From JAJYSO01 sp964495935 (GTDB taxonomy: Bacteria > Bacteroidota > Bacteroidia > Flavobacteriales > Flavobacteriaceae): DNA of 19,826 bases. Positions within the stretch are counted from its first letter, which is position 1, and every line of letters starts with the position of its first letter. The notes beneath the pieces were generated by a model. The model had not been told where the DNA came from, did not search any database, and saw only the letters and a list, made by a program, of their open reading frames with translations. This document shows positions 1 through 7,059 of the stretch, one piece after another. The stretch is taken from NCBI GenBank assembly GCA_964495935.1, contig CAZBXQ010000058.1:1-19826 (forward strand), read 5' to 3'. The position numbers and the translations under genes were made by a program.

Positions 1-78
1 TGACCAAGCGAAAGTAAGAAATGAGTGGAACAAAAATTTTAGTGTTTAATCAAAAAATTCGATTGATTTTTTTAGGTG

Positions 79-125
79 AGACCTTCAAGGTCTTTTTCCG
101 GGGTAAAGATAGACCTTGAAGGTCT
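79..125. repeat. Inverted pair of 15-bp palindromic repeats
   Basis: Two copies of a nearly palindromic 15-mer lie in opposite orientation. AGACCTTCAAGGTCT is at 79-93 and its exact reverse complement AGACCTTGAAGGTCT is at 111-125, separated by 17 bases. Each copy is itself a 7-1-7 palindrome, so the RNA or DNA could form two small hairpins or one large one. From general knowledge, palindromes of this flavour are scattered between genes in flavobacterial chromosomes. Here the pair sits just before the first recognisable toxin tail, at what may be the left edge of the cassette array. A terminator role is possible, since a short T-run follows the first copy, but is not well supported. Confidence 0.6.
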
Positions 126-151
126 TTAAGAATAGCTCTTGCTTTGGATAG

Positions 152-643
152 ACCGCTAAAAGGAGGTACAGAAATTGTATCAGAAACTATTACCGGGAAA
201 GTACACAAGATGCTTTGCATTCTCCGGAATGGTGGGCTTATGCCATTACTTCTTTTGCTACCGCAGTTGCCACGCTCCCTCAAAAAACAGTGGTTAGCTC
301 TACTTTAACCACTAAAGACTGGGCGGTATCAATGAGGCAAATGACCGCAGATGCGTTTCAGGGGAAGACCGTTATAGAAATAAACACAAAAGTTAAAGCT
401 ACTATTAACATCCCTAAAAATTATTATGCTGAAATTGCTGATAACGGAAAAGGGATTAACTTTAGACCGAAAAACCCGATTGGCACTCATAAAAATGCTG
501 GTTTAATTCGCATAATGGAGCCCACATCTGTGTATCCAAAAGGTTATGTTCGCTTCTATAATAAAAACGGTCAGCCGATGAAAAATCCTTCGAATAATAC
601 AAAGCCGGGGTCGAAGAACAATACGCATTTTGAATTTCAATAA
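152..643 (+). pseudogene. Polymorphic-toxin C-terminal tail 1 (5'-truncated)
   Basis: This is the longest of five related tails and the only one keeping a helical stretch upstream of the conserved end. The frame is open from 152 to the TAA at 641-643 but has no convincing start; the only starts are a TTG at 215 and later ATGs. The readable protein has a hydrophobic or helical part (around HSPEWWAYAITSFATAVATL), then the conserved tail: ADNGKGINFRPKNP, an IRIMEPT motif, YPKGYVRFYNKNGQP, and the terminal THFEFQ. A plausible upstream continuation (LDRPLKGGTEIVSE, about 143-184) is in another frame, so a frameshift near 183 is likely. The immunity-like gene begins two bases after the stop, as in toxin/immunity pairs. 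That it is a toxin C-terminus is inferred from this arrangement and the repeated tails; the exact family and activity are not recognised. Confidence 0.55.
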
Positions 644-645
644 TC

Positions 646-1053
646 ATGAAAAAGGAAATAGATATTTTATTTAGAGGAGAAAAAAAAATAACCAGTCTGA
701 CAGTTAATAGTACGGGTTATTGGCAATTTAATTTTGATGATTATTTTATTTCAATGGATACGTTCAATATGTGGAGACTGCTGAGAAATGGTAAACTCAT
801 CTGTGTATCTTCTGATCATGGAGAACTTTTTGGGTTAGAAAGTCCTTTGGACATTCGAAAGCAGACAGAACAGATAATAAAAAAGATTAATCTTATTCAA
901 ATCAAGAGAGACGTAAACACGGGAGATTTATTTTTTATATTTGAAAATGCTGTAGTCATAGAATTTTTTACAACTTCTATGGGCTATGAAAACTGGTCGT
1001 TATATATAAATGGAAAACAATACATCAGTATGGGTGGCGGTGAATTGGCTTAA
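646..1053 (+). CDS. Immunity-like protein, family A (copy 1)
   Basis: This is a small soluble protein of 135 residues without signal peptide or membrane segment. It starts two bases after the stop of toxin tail 1, the tight coupling typical of a toxin with its cognate immunity gene. It is a paralogue of the protein at 2577-2987. Shared features are an N-terminal KKIT segment in a beta-rich region, a FW/MWRL motif near residue 43, and a C-terminal block SMGYENW (residues about 111-117) followed by QYISMGGGELA. Acidic and aromatic residues dominate, as is common in immunity proteins that bind basic nucleases. No Pfam family can be named with certainty. If the toxin tail is dead, this may be an orphan immunity gene protecting against relatives. 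Confidence 0.6.
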   Translation: MKKEIDILFRGEKKITSLTVNSTGYWQFNFDDYFISMDTFNMWRLLRNGKLICVSSDHGELFGLESPLDIRKQTEQIIKKINLIQIKRDVNTGDLFFIFENAVVIEFFTTSMGYENWSLYINGKQYISMGGGELA

Positions 1054-1066
1054 GGTATAAAAAATA

Positions 1067-1267
1067 AAAGGAATTAACTTTAGACCAAAAAATCCACCTA
1101 CAAGTCATACTAATTCTGGATTGATAAGAGTTATGGAACCCGGGTATTCAGGAGGTCATTATTATCCCAAAGGATATACAGTATTTTATAATGATTATGG
1201 TCAACCTATCAATCCTAACACTGGTCAAACATTGCGTCCATCAAATTGGCACTTTGAATTTGAGTAA
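1067..1267 (+). pseudogene. Toxin tail fragment 2
   Basis: This is an uninterrupted 66-codon frame ending in TAA at 1265-1267 that has no start codon of its own. It begins at KGINFRPKNPPTSH, 13 bases after the family A immunity gene, and runs through a RVMEPG motif, YYPKGYTVFYNDYGQP, NPNTGQT and a terminal WHFEFE. It aligns over its whole length with the last 70 residues of tail 1, but the end differs (NPNTGQTLRPSNWHFEFE against NPSNNTKPGSKNNTHFEFQ). It is too short to be an intact toxin. It is best read as a silent C-terminal cassette, either a displaced toxin end or a recombination donor. It is followed ten bases later by a family B immunity-like gene. Confidence 0.6.
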
Positions 1268-1277
1268 ATGATAAAAT

Positions 1278-1715
1278 ATGGAACATTTTGAAGAAATAAA
1301 GAAAACGATAGGCCAATATGATATTATATATGGTCTATTTAAAAATTTTCGTTTACTCAATTATCATCGAGATTTTGAAATTATAATTCAGACAGAATAT
1401 TTGGTAAAGAAATTAAGAATAATCTTGGAAGGAGTGGTATCAGTCGATTTTAAGTCGGTCATAAAAGAGAACGCCTATAAGATGGAAAAAACATACCTTT
1501 CTAATAATCCACCTCCTAATCCTATAGAAGGATGGGTTTGGGGAGTCGGTGATTTTGAGCTTATGAACTATTACCTCACAGAAGAAAACGAAAAAATAAA
1601 AGCTTTTCAAAAGGATTATAATTTTAAATTATTTAGCCTAACTTTTGTTGTCTCTACATCGGAAATCGAATTTATTTTTCATGACCTCATGATAGAAGAG
1701 TTAGCACATTATTAG
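1278..1715 (+). CDS. Immunity-like protein, family B (copy 1)
   Basis: This soluble 145-residue protein starts 10 bases after tail 2. It is clearly paralogous to the protein at 1883-2317. Both carry NYHRDFEIII or DYHRDFEIII near residue 28-37, VKKL..I.L.GVVSVD(F/Y)KS in the first half, and QKDYNFKL(F/Y)SL followed by IEFIFHD near the C-terminus. It shows no similarity to family A by eye. Position directly after a toxin tail and the acidic composition support an immunity role, which remains inference. The ATG at 1278 is preferred over the ATG at 1268 because the latter reads a different frame. Confidence 0.6.
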   Translation: MEHFEEIKKTIGQYDIIYGLFKNFRLLNYHRDFEIIIQTEYLVKKLRIILEGVVSVDFKSVIKENAYKMEKTYLSNNPPPNPIEGWVWGVGDFELMNYYLTEENEKIKAFQKDYNFKLFSLTFVVSTSEIEFIFHDLMIEELAHY

Positions 1716-1769
1716 AGTTAAATAACTCAATAGCGATACTTTTAGATTTTAATAGGATGGATTTACATT

Positions 1770-1874
1770 AATGGTTATATACGGTTTTACAACGACTATG
1801 GTCAGCCGATGAAAAATCCTTCGAGTAATACAAAACCGGGGCCGAACAACAATACGCATTTTGAATTTCAATAA
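1770..1874 (+). pseudogene. Toxin tail fragment 3 (shortest)
   Basis: Only the last 34 residues of the tail remain: NGYIRFYNDYGQP through NPSSNTKPG to THFEFQ and a TAA at 1872-1874. Upstream, from 1716 to 1769, there is no recognisable tail sequence. At nucleotide level this fragment is very close to the end of tail 1 (the stretch from GGTCAGCCGATGAAAAATCC onward). Yet the gene after it is family B, whereas the gene after tail 1 is family A. It is a relic, not an expressed gene. Confidence 0.6.
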
Positions 1875-1882
1875 ATACAGTA

Positions 1883-2317
1883 ATGAATCATTTTAAGAAG
1901 ATACAACAAGATTTAGAGGAAATCAATATATCGGAAGGCCTTTTCAGATATTTTAAGCTAACGGATTATCATCGAGATTTTGAAATCATTATAAAACCTC
2001 ACTCAACAGTAAAGAAACTCAAAATCCTTCTAAAAGGGGTTGTTTCAGTAGATTACAAATCTTCTATAAAAGGAGACTCATTTATTATGGATGACACCTA
2101 TGTTTTAGTGCCTATACCTACTCCGGTTCAAGGAGTCTATTGGGGAATAAAAGATTTTGAAATAGATAGTTACACTTTATCCGAAGAGACAGATAAAATT
2201 TTAGACATGCAAAAAGATTATAATTTTAAATTATATAGTTTAAGTTTTGATGTTCTTACGGCCAAGATTGAATTTATCTTTCACGATATCGAAATGGAGG
2301 TGTTAGAATGGTATTAA
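1883..2317 (+). CDS. Immunity-like protein, family B (copy 2)
   Basis: This 144-residue soluble protein is paralogous to the gene at 1278-1715 along its whole length. It shares DYHRDFEIII, VKKLKILLKGVVSVDYKS, DYNFKLYSLSF and IEFIFHD, plus a WG(I/V) motif around residue 90. The ATG at 1883 lies eight bases after the stop of toxin fragment 3. The middle region (residues about 55-85) is the most divergent between the two copies, as expected if that surface recognises different toxin variants; this is inference. The frame is intact, so the gene is probably expressible, although its adjacent toxin is reduced to 34 codons. Confidence 0.6.
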   Translation: MNHFKKIQQDLEEINISEGLFRYFKLTDYHRDFEIIIKPHSTVKKLKILLKGVVSVDYKSSIKGDSFIMDDTYVLVPIPTPVQGVYWGIKDFEIDSYTLSEETDKILDMQKDYNFKLYSLSFDVLTAKIEFIFHDIEMEVLEWY

Positions 2318-2326
2318 TTTTACCAG

Positions 2327-2564
2327 GCTATTATTGATATCCCTGATAACCATCTCCAACAACGGAAAAGGAATTAAATTTGTTCCGAAAGGCACCCCTT
2401 TAAATTCTGAGGCAAATGCTATAAGAGTTATGGAGCCCACAACTTCAGGTGCTTATCCACATCCAAAGGGTTATATAAAATTCTATAACAGTCATGGGTA
2501 TCCCTATAATCCGAAAACTGGCCGGACTTTAGGAAATGCAGAAAATCATTTTGATTTCCCATAA
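2327..2564 (+). pseudogene. Toxin tail fragment 4 (frameshifted)
   Basis: The 3' part reads SNNGKGIKFVPKG, an IRVMEPT motif, PHPKGYIKFYNSHGYP, NPKTGRT and a terminal NHFDFP, with the stop at 2562-2564. Just upstream, the sequence AIIDIPDN (2327-2350) matches INIPKN of tail 1 but lies in a different frame from the rest, so a frameshift or small deletion sits between about 2345 and 2358. The N-terminal part of the toxin is absent. The family A immunity gene copy 2 starts 12 bases downstream. Confidence 0.6.
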
Positions 2565-2576
2565 AATTTATATGCT

Positions 2577-2987
2577 ATGTCTAAAAAGGTAATATTCGAA
2601 GGAAAATCTATACTGAAAAAAATAACTTATGATAAAAGTAGTAAGTCATTCTATTTCGATTTTAAAGATATTTATTTAATTCCTACAGAATTTTGGCGAT
2701 TATATCAAGGAGATAAAATACGAGTAACTTCTTTTGACCAAGGTAAAAAATATACACAAAATAAGCCTGAAATTAATTTAATCACGCAATTATACCGTTT
2801 ATTAGAAAAGGAAATTTTATTTGAGGTAAGTATCGTAAATTGTAACGATTTGGTATTAAAATTTACAGGTAAAAAAGCCTTAAAAGTTTATGTAAATTCA
2901 ATGGCTTTTGAAAACTGGGAGATTAGAATAAGGAATTCACAGTATATCTGTTTACAAGGAGGAAATGAAATAGCGGTATTTAATTAA
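2577..2987 (+). CDS. Immunity-like protein, family A (copy 2)
   Basis: This 136-residue soluble protein is paralogous to the protein at 646-1053. They share KKIT near residue 14-17, FWRLY.GDKI near 40, a central helix around residues 65-85, and the C-terminal block SMAFENW, then QYICLQGGNEIA. Overall divergence is large, with the C-terminal block best conserved. It follows toxin fragment 4 by 12 bases, so the usual toxin-immunity order holds. The role as an antidote is inferred from context. The protein could also be a free-standing orphan immunity gene kept against toxins of neighbouring cells. Confidence 0.6.
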   Translation: MSKKVIFEGKSILKKITYDKSSKSFYFDFKDIYLIPTEFWRLYQGDKIRVTSFDQGKKYTQNKPEINLITQLYRLLEKEILFEVSIVNCNDLVLKFTGKKALKVYVNSMAFENWEIRIRNSQYICLQGGNEIAVFN

Positions 2988-2988
2988 A

Positions 2989-3176
2989 CCGAAAAATCCA
3001 CCTACAAGTCATCCTGATGCAGGGTTAATCAAGGTTATTAACCCAGGCTATTAAGGACAAGTGTATTACGAAAGGCCTATGTGGGGTTTTACAACGACTG
3101 TGGTCAACCGATGGATAACCCCTCAATGAATACAAAACCGGAATCAAAAAATGAAACGCATTTTGAATTTCAATAA
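2989..3176 (+). pseudogene. Toxin tail fragment 5 (stop plus frameshift)
   Basis: The fragment begins with PKNPPTSHPDAGLIKVINPGY directly after the preceding stop codon. It then meets an in-frame TAA, shifts frame, and recovers as FYNDCGQPMDNP and THFEFQ with a TAA at 3174-3176. A 21-nt stretch at 2992-3012 is identical to 1088-1108 in fragment 2, which shows the shared origin of the cassettes. With an internal stop and a frameshift it cannot encode a toxin. Confidence 0.6.
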
Positions 3177-3178
3177 TC

Positions 3179-3239
3179 ATGAAAAAGGAGATGGACATTT
3201 TATTTCGAGGAGAAAGAAGTTAACCAGTTTGACAGTTAA
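3179..3239 (+). pseudogene. 5' stub of a family A immunity gene
   Basis: These 61 bases match the first 62 bases of the gene at 646 with a handful of substitutions and one missing base, which destroys the frame. The similarity ends with GACAGTTAA at 3231-3239. From 3240 on the sequence belongs to the 3' end of the aspartokinase on the other strand. This abrupt end marks the right boundary of the cassette array. Confidence 0.65.
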
Positions 3240-4582
3240 ACCGAAACTTTTTCTGCTTTTCTAAACAGCTGCTCATGTAGAACGTTAAGGGCTTTCTGTA
3301 CTTCGGCTTCTTTTAAAACCAGACTGATGTTCCGCCCGGTAATCGTGGTATTAAAAAGGATAGGAACGATTTGATTTTCTATCAAGGCGGAATAGGCCTT
3401 ATCAAAATCTTTTAATTCCTGTCCGACAATGGAGAGTACGGCGAGGTGTTTTTGGGCGGTGATGATCTCTACATCCTTGGTGTAAAAATCTCGTTCAAAT
3501 TCCTCTCGAAGAGCGGTAACGGCTTTTTCGGCAGCTTCTTCGGCGACGATAAATCCAATGCCCCGTTCTGAGGATCCCTGAGAAATCACTCCCACATTAA
3601 TTTCTTCTTGGGCCATGGCCGTGAAGATTCGGGCATCGACTCCAATAGTTCCCAAGAGTCCTCGACCTTCCAGTTTGATCAGAGCCCGACCGGTATTGGC
3701 CGAAAGCGATTTAATTCCGGGAGGAGTCGGTTTTCCTGAGATTAAGGTTCCCGAGCCCTTCGGATTTAACGTATTTAAGATGCGGAGGGGAATGTTATTT
3801 TTGATTAACGGTAATATCGTTTTGGCATGTAAAATAGAGGCACCAAAGTTGGCGAGTTCATTGGCATCGTCAAAGCTGAGTTCTTCAATTTTGGTGGCTG
3901 TTTTGACATACTCGGGATGGGCCGTGAAAATTCCGTCAACGTGCGTGTAGTTTTGCAACTCCTCGGCCTTGAGGAAATTGGCCAGTAAGGAAGCCGAATA
4001 ATTACTGCCGTTCCGGCCAAAAGTAGCGGTAAATCCTTTTTGGGTCGCACCAATAAATCCGGTTACTACCGCAATTGTATCGGTAGAAAGCTTCTTAAAA
4101 TAATCTTGTGTTTTTCTTTTGGAGAGGTCTTCCAATACTTGAGCATTACCAAAGTGATCGTTGGTAATAAAGAGTTCACGACTGTCAACGGGGATGGCCT
4201 TTAGACCCCGATCATGAAGTTGCCGAGCGATGATTTTGCTGGAAATGAGTTCGCCCTGTGCCAAAACCTGATCTTTTATTTTCAGGTTATAATCGCCCAG
4301 AAGATGGACGCCTCCCAATATTTTTTCTAAGGTTTCGATTTCTTTTGTAAGGTCGGTTCCTTGATGGTGCGGCCGACTTTTAAAAGCCTTTAAACGGGTT
4401 TTGTAAGAATCATCGGTTCGTGCCGTTTCCAGCAGGTTTTCCAAGGTATCGGTGGTATCACCAATGGCCGAAACGATAAGGGCCAGTCGGTGTTGAGCCG
4501 CTTTGGACTGAATGATATTTAAAACCTTGTCGCAGGTAGGATCAGAAGCCAGGGATTTTCCTCCAAATTTTAAAATGATCAT
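3236..4582 (-). CDS. Aspartate kinase, lacking a fused homoserine dehydrogenase domain
   Basis: It phosphorylates L-aspartate, the first step towards homoserine, methionine, threonine, lysine and diaminopimelate. In 448 residues it carries the amino-acid-kinase fold (KFGGKS at 5-10, FGRNGSNYSA at 188-197, THVDGIFTAHPE at 213-224) followed by two ACT-type regulatory units (around 315-345 and 380-425). Start ATG overlaps the metX stop as ATGA, so it is the third gene of the metY-metX operon. In many flavobacteria this gene encodes a roughly 800-residue kinase-dehydrogenase fusion. Here it ends with ALNVLHEQLFRKAEKVSV, the linker just before where the NAD-binding dehydrogenase domain would start. 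Its TAA stop is formed by bases shared with the neighbouring cassette stub. The kinase itself looks complete; whether it is a truncated fusion or a natural monofunctional enzyme is not settled. Confidence 0.85.
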   Translation of the reverse strand: MIILKFGGKSLASDPTCDKVLNIIQSKAAQHRLALIVSAIGDTTDTLENLLETARTDDSYKTRLKAFKSRPHHQGTDLTKEIETLEKILGGVHLLGDYNLKIKDQVLAQGELISSKIIARQLHDRGLKAIPVDSRELFITNDHFGNAQVLEDLSKRKTQDYFKKLSTDTIAVVTGFIGATQKGFTATFGRNGSNYSASLLANFLKAEELQNYTHVDGIFTAHPEYVKTATKIEELSFDDANELANFGASILHAKTILPLIKNNIPLRILNTLNPKGSGTLISGKPTPPGIKSLSANTGRALIKLEGRGLLGTIGVDARIFTAMAQEEINVGVISQGSSERGIGFIVAEEAAEKAVTALREEFERDFYTKDVEIITAQKHLAVLSIVGQELKDFDKAYSALIENQIVPILFNTTITGRNISLVLKEAEVQKALNVLHEQLFRKAEKVSV

Positions 4583-5550
4583 AGCTCTTGGAATATGGGT
4601 TTTAGCAGCGTGTTCAGTTGTTTATACTCGATCAAGAAGGCATCGTGCCCATGGATGGACCGAATCTCCCGATAGAAGATATTTTTATAATAACGATGGA
4701 TGACGTTATAGGTTTCTTCTTGTTCCGCTTTGGTAAACAGTTCGTCAGAATCGACTACAATACAATGGATTTGACTGGTTGTGGTGGTTGAGAACTCTTT
4801 GATATCGCGATCTGTTATCCACTGTCCGATGGTTTTTAAAAGATAATTCAGGAGTTTATAAGCGGATAGGCAGAAGCGTTTTTCCAGTGCTTTTCCATGA
4901 TAATTCAGCCAGCTTTCAACTGTAAATTGATTCTCTTCCGGAAGGTAATTTCCTTTAAACTTGGCTTGAAAGGAAGCCGGATTCCGGTAGAGATGCATGG
5001 CGTGCATACGGGCATCGGCAATCGGGTGAGAGGAATGGTTAAGAATATTTTCCTGAACTAAAACGTTTCCAATCAACCAGTCTGAAGCTTTTAAATGGGT
5101 TGCGATGGGAATAAGATGTTGAATGCTTGTAGGGCGCAAAAAAGCCATTTCCCAAGCGATTCCGCCCCCCAGGCTGCTTCCTATAACGGCAAAAAGTCGA
5201 GCGACCTGTAAAATTTCTAATCCTTTCCAAAATAGATCTGCGACGATCCGGGTAGTTAGAAGTTTATAGTCACTAATTAAGTGTTTTTGATCCTGATCAT
5301 AGCCGTTTCCCGGGATATCAAAAGCGATTACGGTAAACCGACGGGTATCGACAATTTGATGATCTCCTACCAATTGCTTCCACCAGCCGTTTTCACCACC
5401 TACTTCGCTGTTTCCCGTCAGGGCGTGGTTGACCAGTACTACCGGAGCATTTCCCACAGGCCGGCCGAAAACCTGGTAGGTTAGGTTAAAGTCCTGTTTC
5501 TTTCCGTTGGGTAATATATAATCTTCTATAACGACCTTTTGCAACGGCAT
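4579..5550 (-). CDS. metX: Homoserine O-acetyltransferase-like alpha/beta hydrolase
   Basis: It transfers an acetyl group from acetyl-CoA to homoserine, producing the substrate of MetY. The alpha/beta-hydrolase fold shows VNHALTGNS near the oxyanion region, the nucleophile elbow GSSLGGG (Ser about 126 counted from this start), an acidic residue in VVDSDELFT, and the C-terminal His in IHGHDAFL. A start at 5550 (MPLQKVV) gives 323 residues, near the usual length for flavobacterial MetX. The ATG at 5592 adds 14 residues and is also possible. The frame is open to 5697, but that stretch is hydrophobic and overlaps metY's end. It lies between metY (gap about 140 bases) and aspartokinase (4-base overlap). 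Some family members use succinyl-CoA; sequence alone does not exclude that. Confidence 0.85.
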   Translation of the reverse strand: MPLQKVVIEDYILPNGKKQDFNLTYQVFGRPVGNAPVVLVNHALTGNSEVGGENGWWKQLVGDHQIVDTRRFTVIAFDIPGNGYDQDQKHLISDYKLLTTRIVADLFWKGLEILQVARLFAVIGSSLGGGIAWEMAFLRPTSIQHLIPIATHLKASDWLIGNVLVQENILNHSSHPIADARMHAMHLYRNPASFQAKFKGNYLPEENQFTVESWLNYHGKALEKRFCLSAYKLLNYLLKTIGQWITDRDIKEFSTTTTSQIHCIVVDSDELFTKAEQEETYNVIHRYYKNIFYREIRSIHGHDAFLIEYKQLNTLLKPIFQEL

Positions 5551-5639
5551 GATATCCTGGTTTTTATGCGTTAAGGTTTCTGAAACACTCATAACAGAGG
5601 GATTAAAGAAGTGGAAAAAGTATAGATAGAGAAGGAAAA

Positions 5640-5680
5640 CCCGGCAAGCTTCTCGCAAGTCCTGCAAAATGCCCGCCGGG
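5640..5680 (-). other. GC-rich hairpin between metY and metX
   Basis: In the transcript direction CCCGGCGGGC (complement of 5671-5680) can pair with GCTTGCCGGG (complement of 5640-5649) over ten base pairs including two G-U pairs, with a 21-base loop that may fold further. It is followed by TTTT and then mixed pyrimidines, so it is at best a weak terminator. It could instead be an RNA processing or stabilising element that sets the metY to metX ratio. The neighbourhood is otherwise much less GC-rich. Confidence 0.4.
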
Positions 5681-5693
5681 GCTTCACCTTTTA

Positions 5694-6983
5694 TCAAGCA
5701 GTAGCAGCGGTCTCGACCTTAAAGGTCTTCTTAAGATCCGCTTTGAGATCTTCAATATCCTCCAGCCCGATAGAGAGACGGATCAGATCGGGGGTAACGC
5801 CGGCCGATTCCTGTTCCGCTTCGGTGAGTTGTTGGTGAGTAGTTGAAGCCGGATGGATAATCAGAGACTTAGAATCCCCAAAATTGGCCATTAAGGAGAA
5901 CAATTCGGTTTCATCAGCCGTTTTTTTGGCCGCTTCATACCCTCCTTTCAGTCCGAAAGTAAGTACGCCGCTTTGTCCTTTAGGCAGGTATTTTTGGGCC
6001 AGATTATAGTATTTACTGGATTCCAGTCCGGGATAATTTACCCAGGCTACCTCTTCCTGTTCTTCCAACCATTGCGCGATAGCCAGGGCACTTTTACTTT
6101 GTTTTTCAATCCGTAACGGAAGTGTTTCTAAGCCTTGTAAAATCTGGAAGCTGTTAAAGGGACTTAACGCTCCGCCAAAATCCCGTAGCCCTTCTGCTAC
6201 CAGGCGTCCGGTTAGTGCTGCTTGACCAAAGGCTTCGGTAAAGACCAGGCCGTGATAGCCTTTGGAGGGTTCAGAGAATTCCGGGAATTTTCCGTTGGTC
6301 CAGTCAAAATTACCGGCATCGATAATGGCTCCTCCAAGGGTTGTTCCATTTCCTGAAATGTATTTGGTAATCGAGTGAATAACAATATTGGCACCGTATT
6401 CAATGGGTTTTAAGAGATACGGTGTAGCCACGGTATTATCGACAATCAACGGGATTTGATGTTTTTGTGCTATTTGAGCCACCGCTTCGATGTCAATAAT
6501 ATCCAAGCGTGGATTTCCTACCGATTCCAGAAAGATAGCCTTTGTATTTTCCTGAATGGCCTTTTCATAATTTTGGGGATCTTCTGATTCTACAAAGGTA
6601 GCATTCACGCCAAAACGAGGAAGGGTATGGTTGAGCAGATTAAAGGATCCTCCATAGATGCTGCTGGATGAAACCACATGGTCACCACAGTTTAGTAAAG
6701 TGAGGAAGGTAGTGGCAAGAGCAGCTTGTCCGGAAGCGGTGACGACGCCTGCAATTCCTCCTTCCAAAGCCGCCAGCCGTTGTTCCAATGTCCCGTTTGT
6801 AGGGTTATTGAGCCGGGTATAAAGCGGGGTGGGGATAGAAAGATTAAAGGCTCCGGCTGCGTGATCGCTATTTTCAAAAACATAGGAAACCGACTGGTAG
6901 ATGGGAGTCGATAAAGTGCCTTTGCTGGCTTTGGGGTCGTGTCCGGCGCGGAGGGCCTGGGTTGAAAATTTTAAATTACTCAT
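5694..6983 (-). CDS. metY: O-acetylhomoserine aminocarboxypropyltransferase (sulfhydrylase)
   Basis: This is a PLP enzyme of the Cys/Met metabolism family that makes homocysteine from O-acetylhomoserine and sulfide, and methanethiol can substitute to give methionine directly. In 429 residues it shows TPLYTRLNNPTNGTLEQRLA (52-71), TASGQAAL (82-89), the PLP-ring Asp in VDNTVATP (Asp182) and the Schiff-base lysine in HSITKYISGNG (Lys207). FGDSKSLIIHPASTTHQQL and the DLIRLSIGLED end are also typical. Length and internal insertions fit the long MetY class rather than cystathionine synthase or lyase. It is the first structural gene of a metY-metX-aspartokinase operon. It sits behind two tandem methionine-rich leader peptides with terminators, so its expression should rise when methionyl-tRNA is scarce. 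Confidence 0.93.
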   Translation of the reverse strand: MSNLKFSTQALRAGHDPKASKGTLSTPIYQSVSYVFENSDHAAGAFNLSIPTPLYTRLNNPTNGTLEQRLAALEGGIAGVVTASGQAALATTFLTLLNCGDHVVSSSSIYGGSFNLLNHTLPRFGVNATFVESEDPQNYEKAIQENTKAIFLESVGNPRLDIIDIEAVAQIAQKHQIPLIVDNTVATPYLLKPIEYGANIVIHSITKYISGNGTTLGGAIIDAGNFDWTNGKFPEFSEPSKGYHGLVFTEAFGQAALTGRLVAEGLRDFGGALSPFNSFQILQGLETLPLRIEKQSKSALAIAQWLEEQEEVAWVNYPGLESSKYYNLAQKYLPKGQSGVLTFGLKGGYEAAKKTADETELFSLMANFGDSKSLIIHPASTTHQQLTEAEQESAGVTPDLIRLSIGLEDIEDLKADLKKTFKVETAATA

Positions 6984-7023
6984 GATTAAAAAATTAAAAA
7001 GGTGAAAAAATTAAGGTTTACAC

Positions 7024-7059
7024 ATAAAAAAAGTCCTTTTGGAGTGGCCAAAAGGACTT
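7024..7059 (-). terminator. Attenuator terminator 2 (proximal to metY)
   Basis: In transcript direction AAGTCCTTTTGG, a five-base loop CCACT and CCAAAAGGACTT form a perfect 12-bp stem, directly followed by a run of seven Ts (the last two bases of the stem plus five more). It starts 20 bases after the stop of leader peptide 2 and lies 40-odd bases before the metY start, so it must be read through for metY expression. The 5' arm plus loop (complement of 7045-7053) is complementary to a 9-nt segment inside leader 2. Confidence 0.9.

Noticed and set aside
5551..5697. 49-residue N-terminal extension of MetX from a TTG at 5697
   Set aside because: It overlaps the metY stop, uses a rare start and covers the intergenic hairpin; starting at 5550 (or 5592) gives the normal family length.
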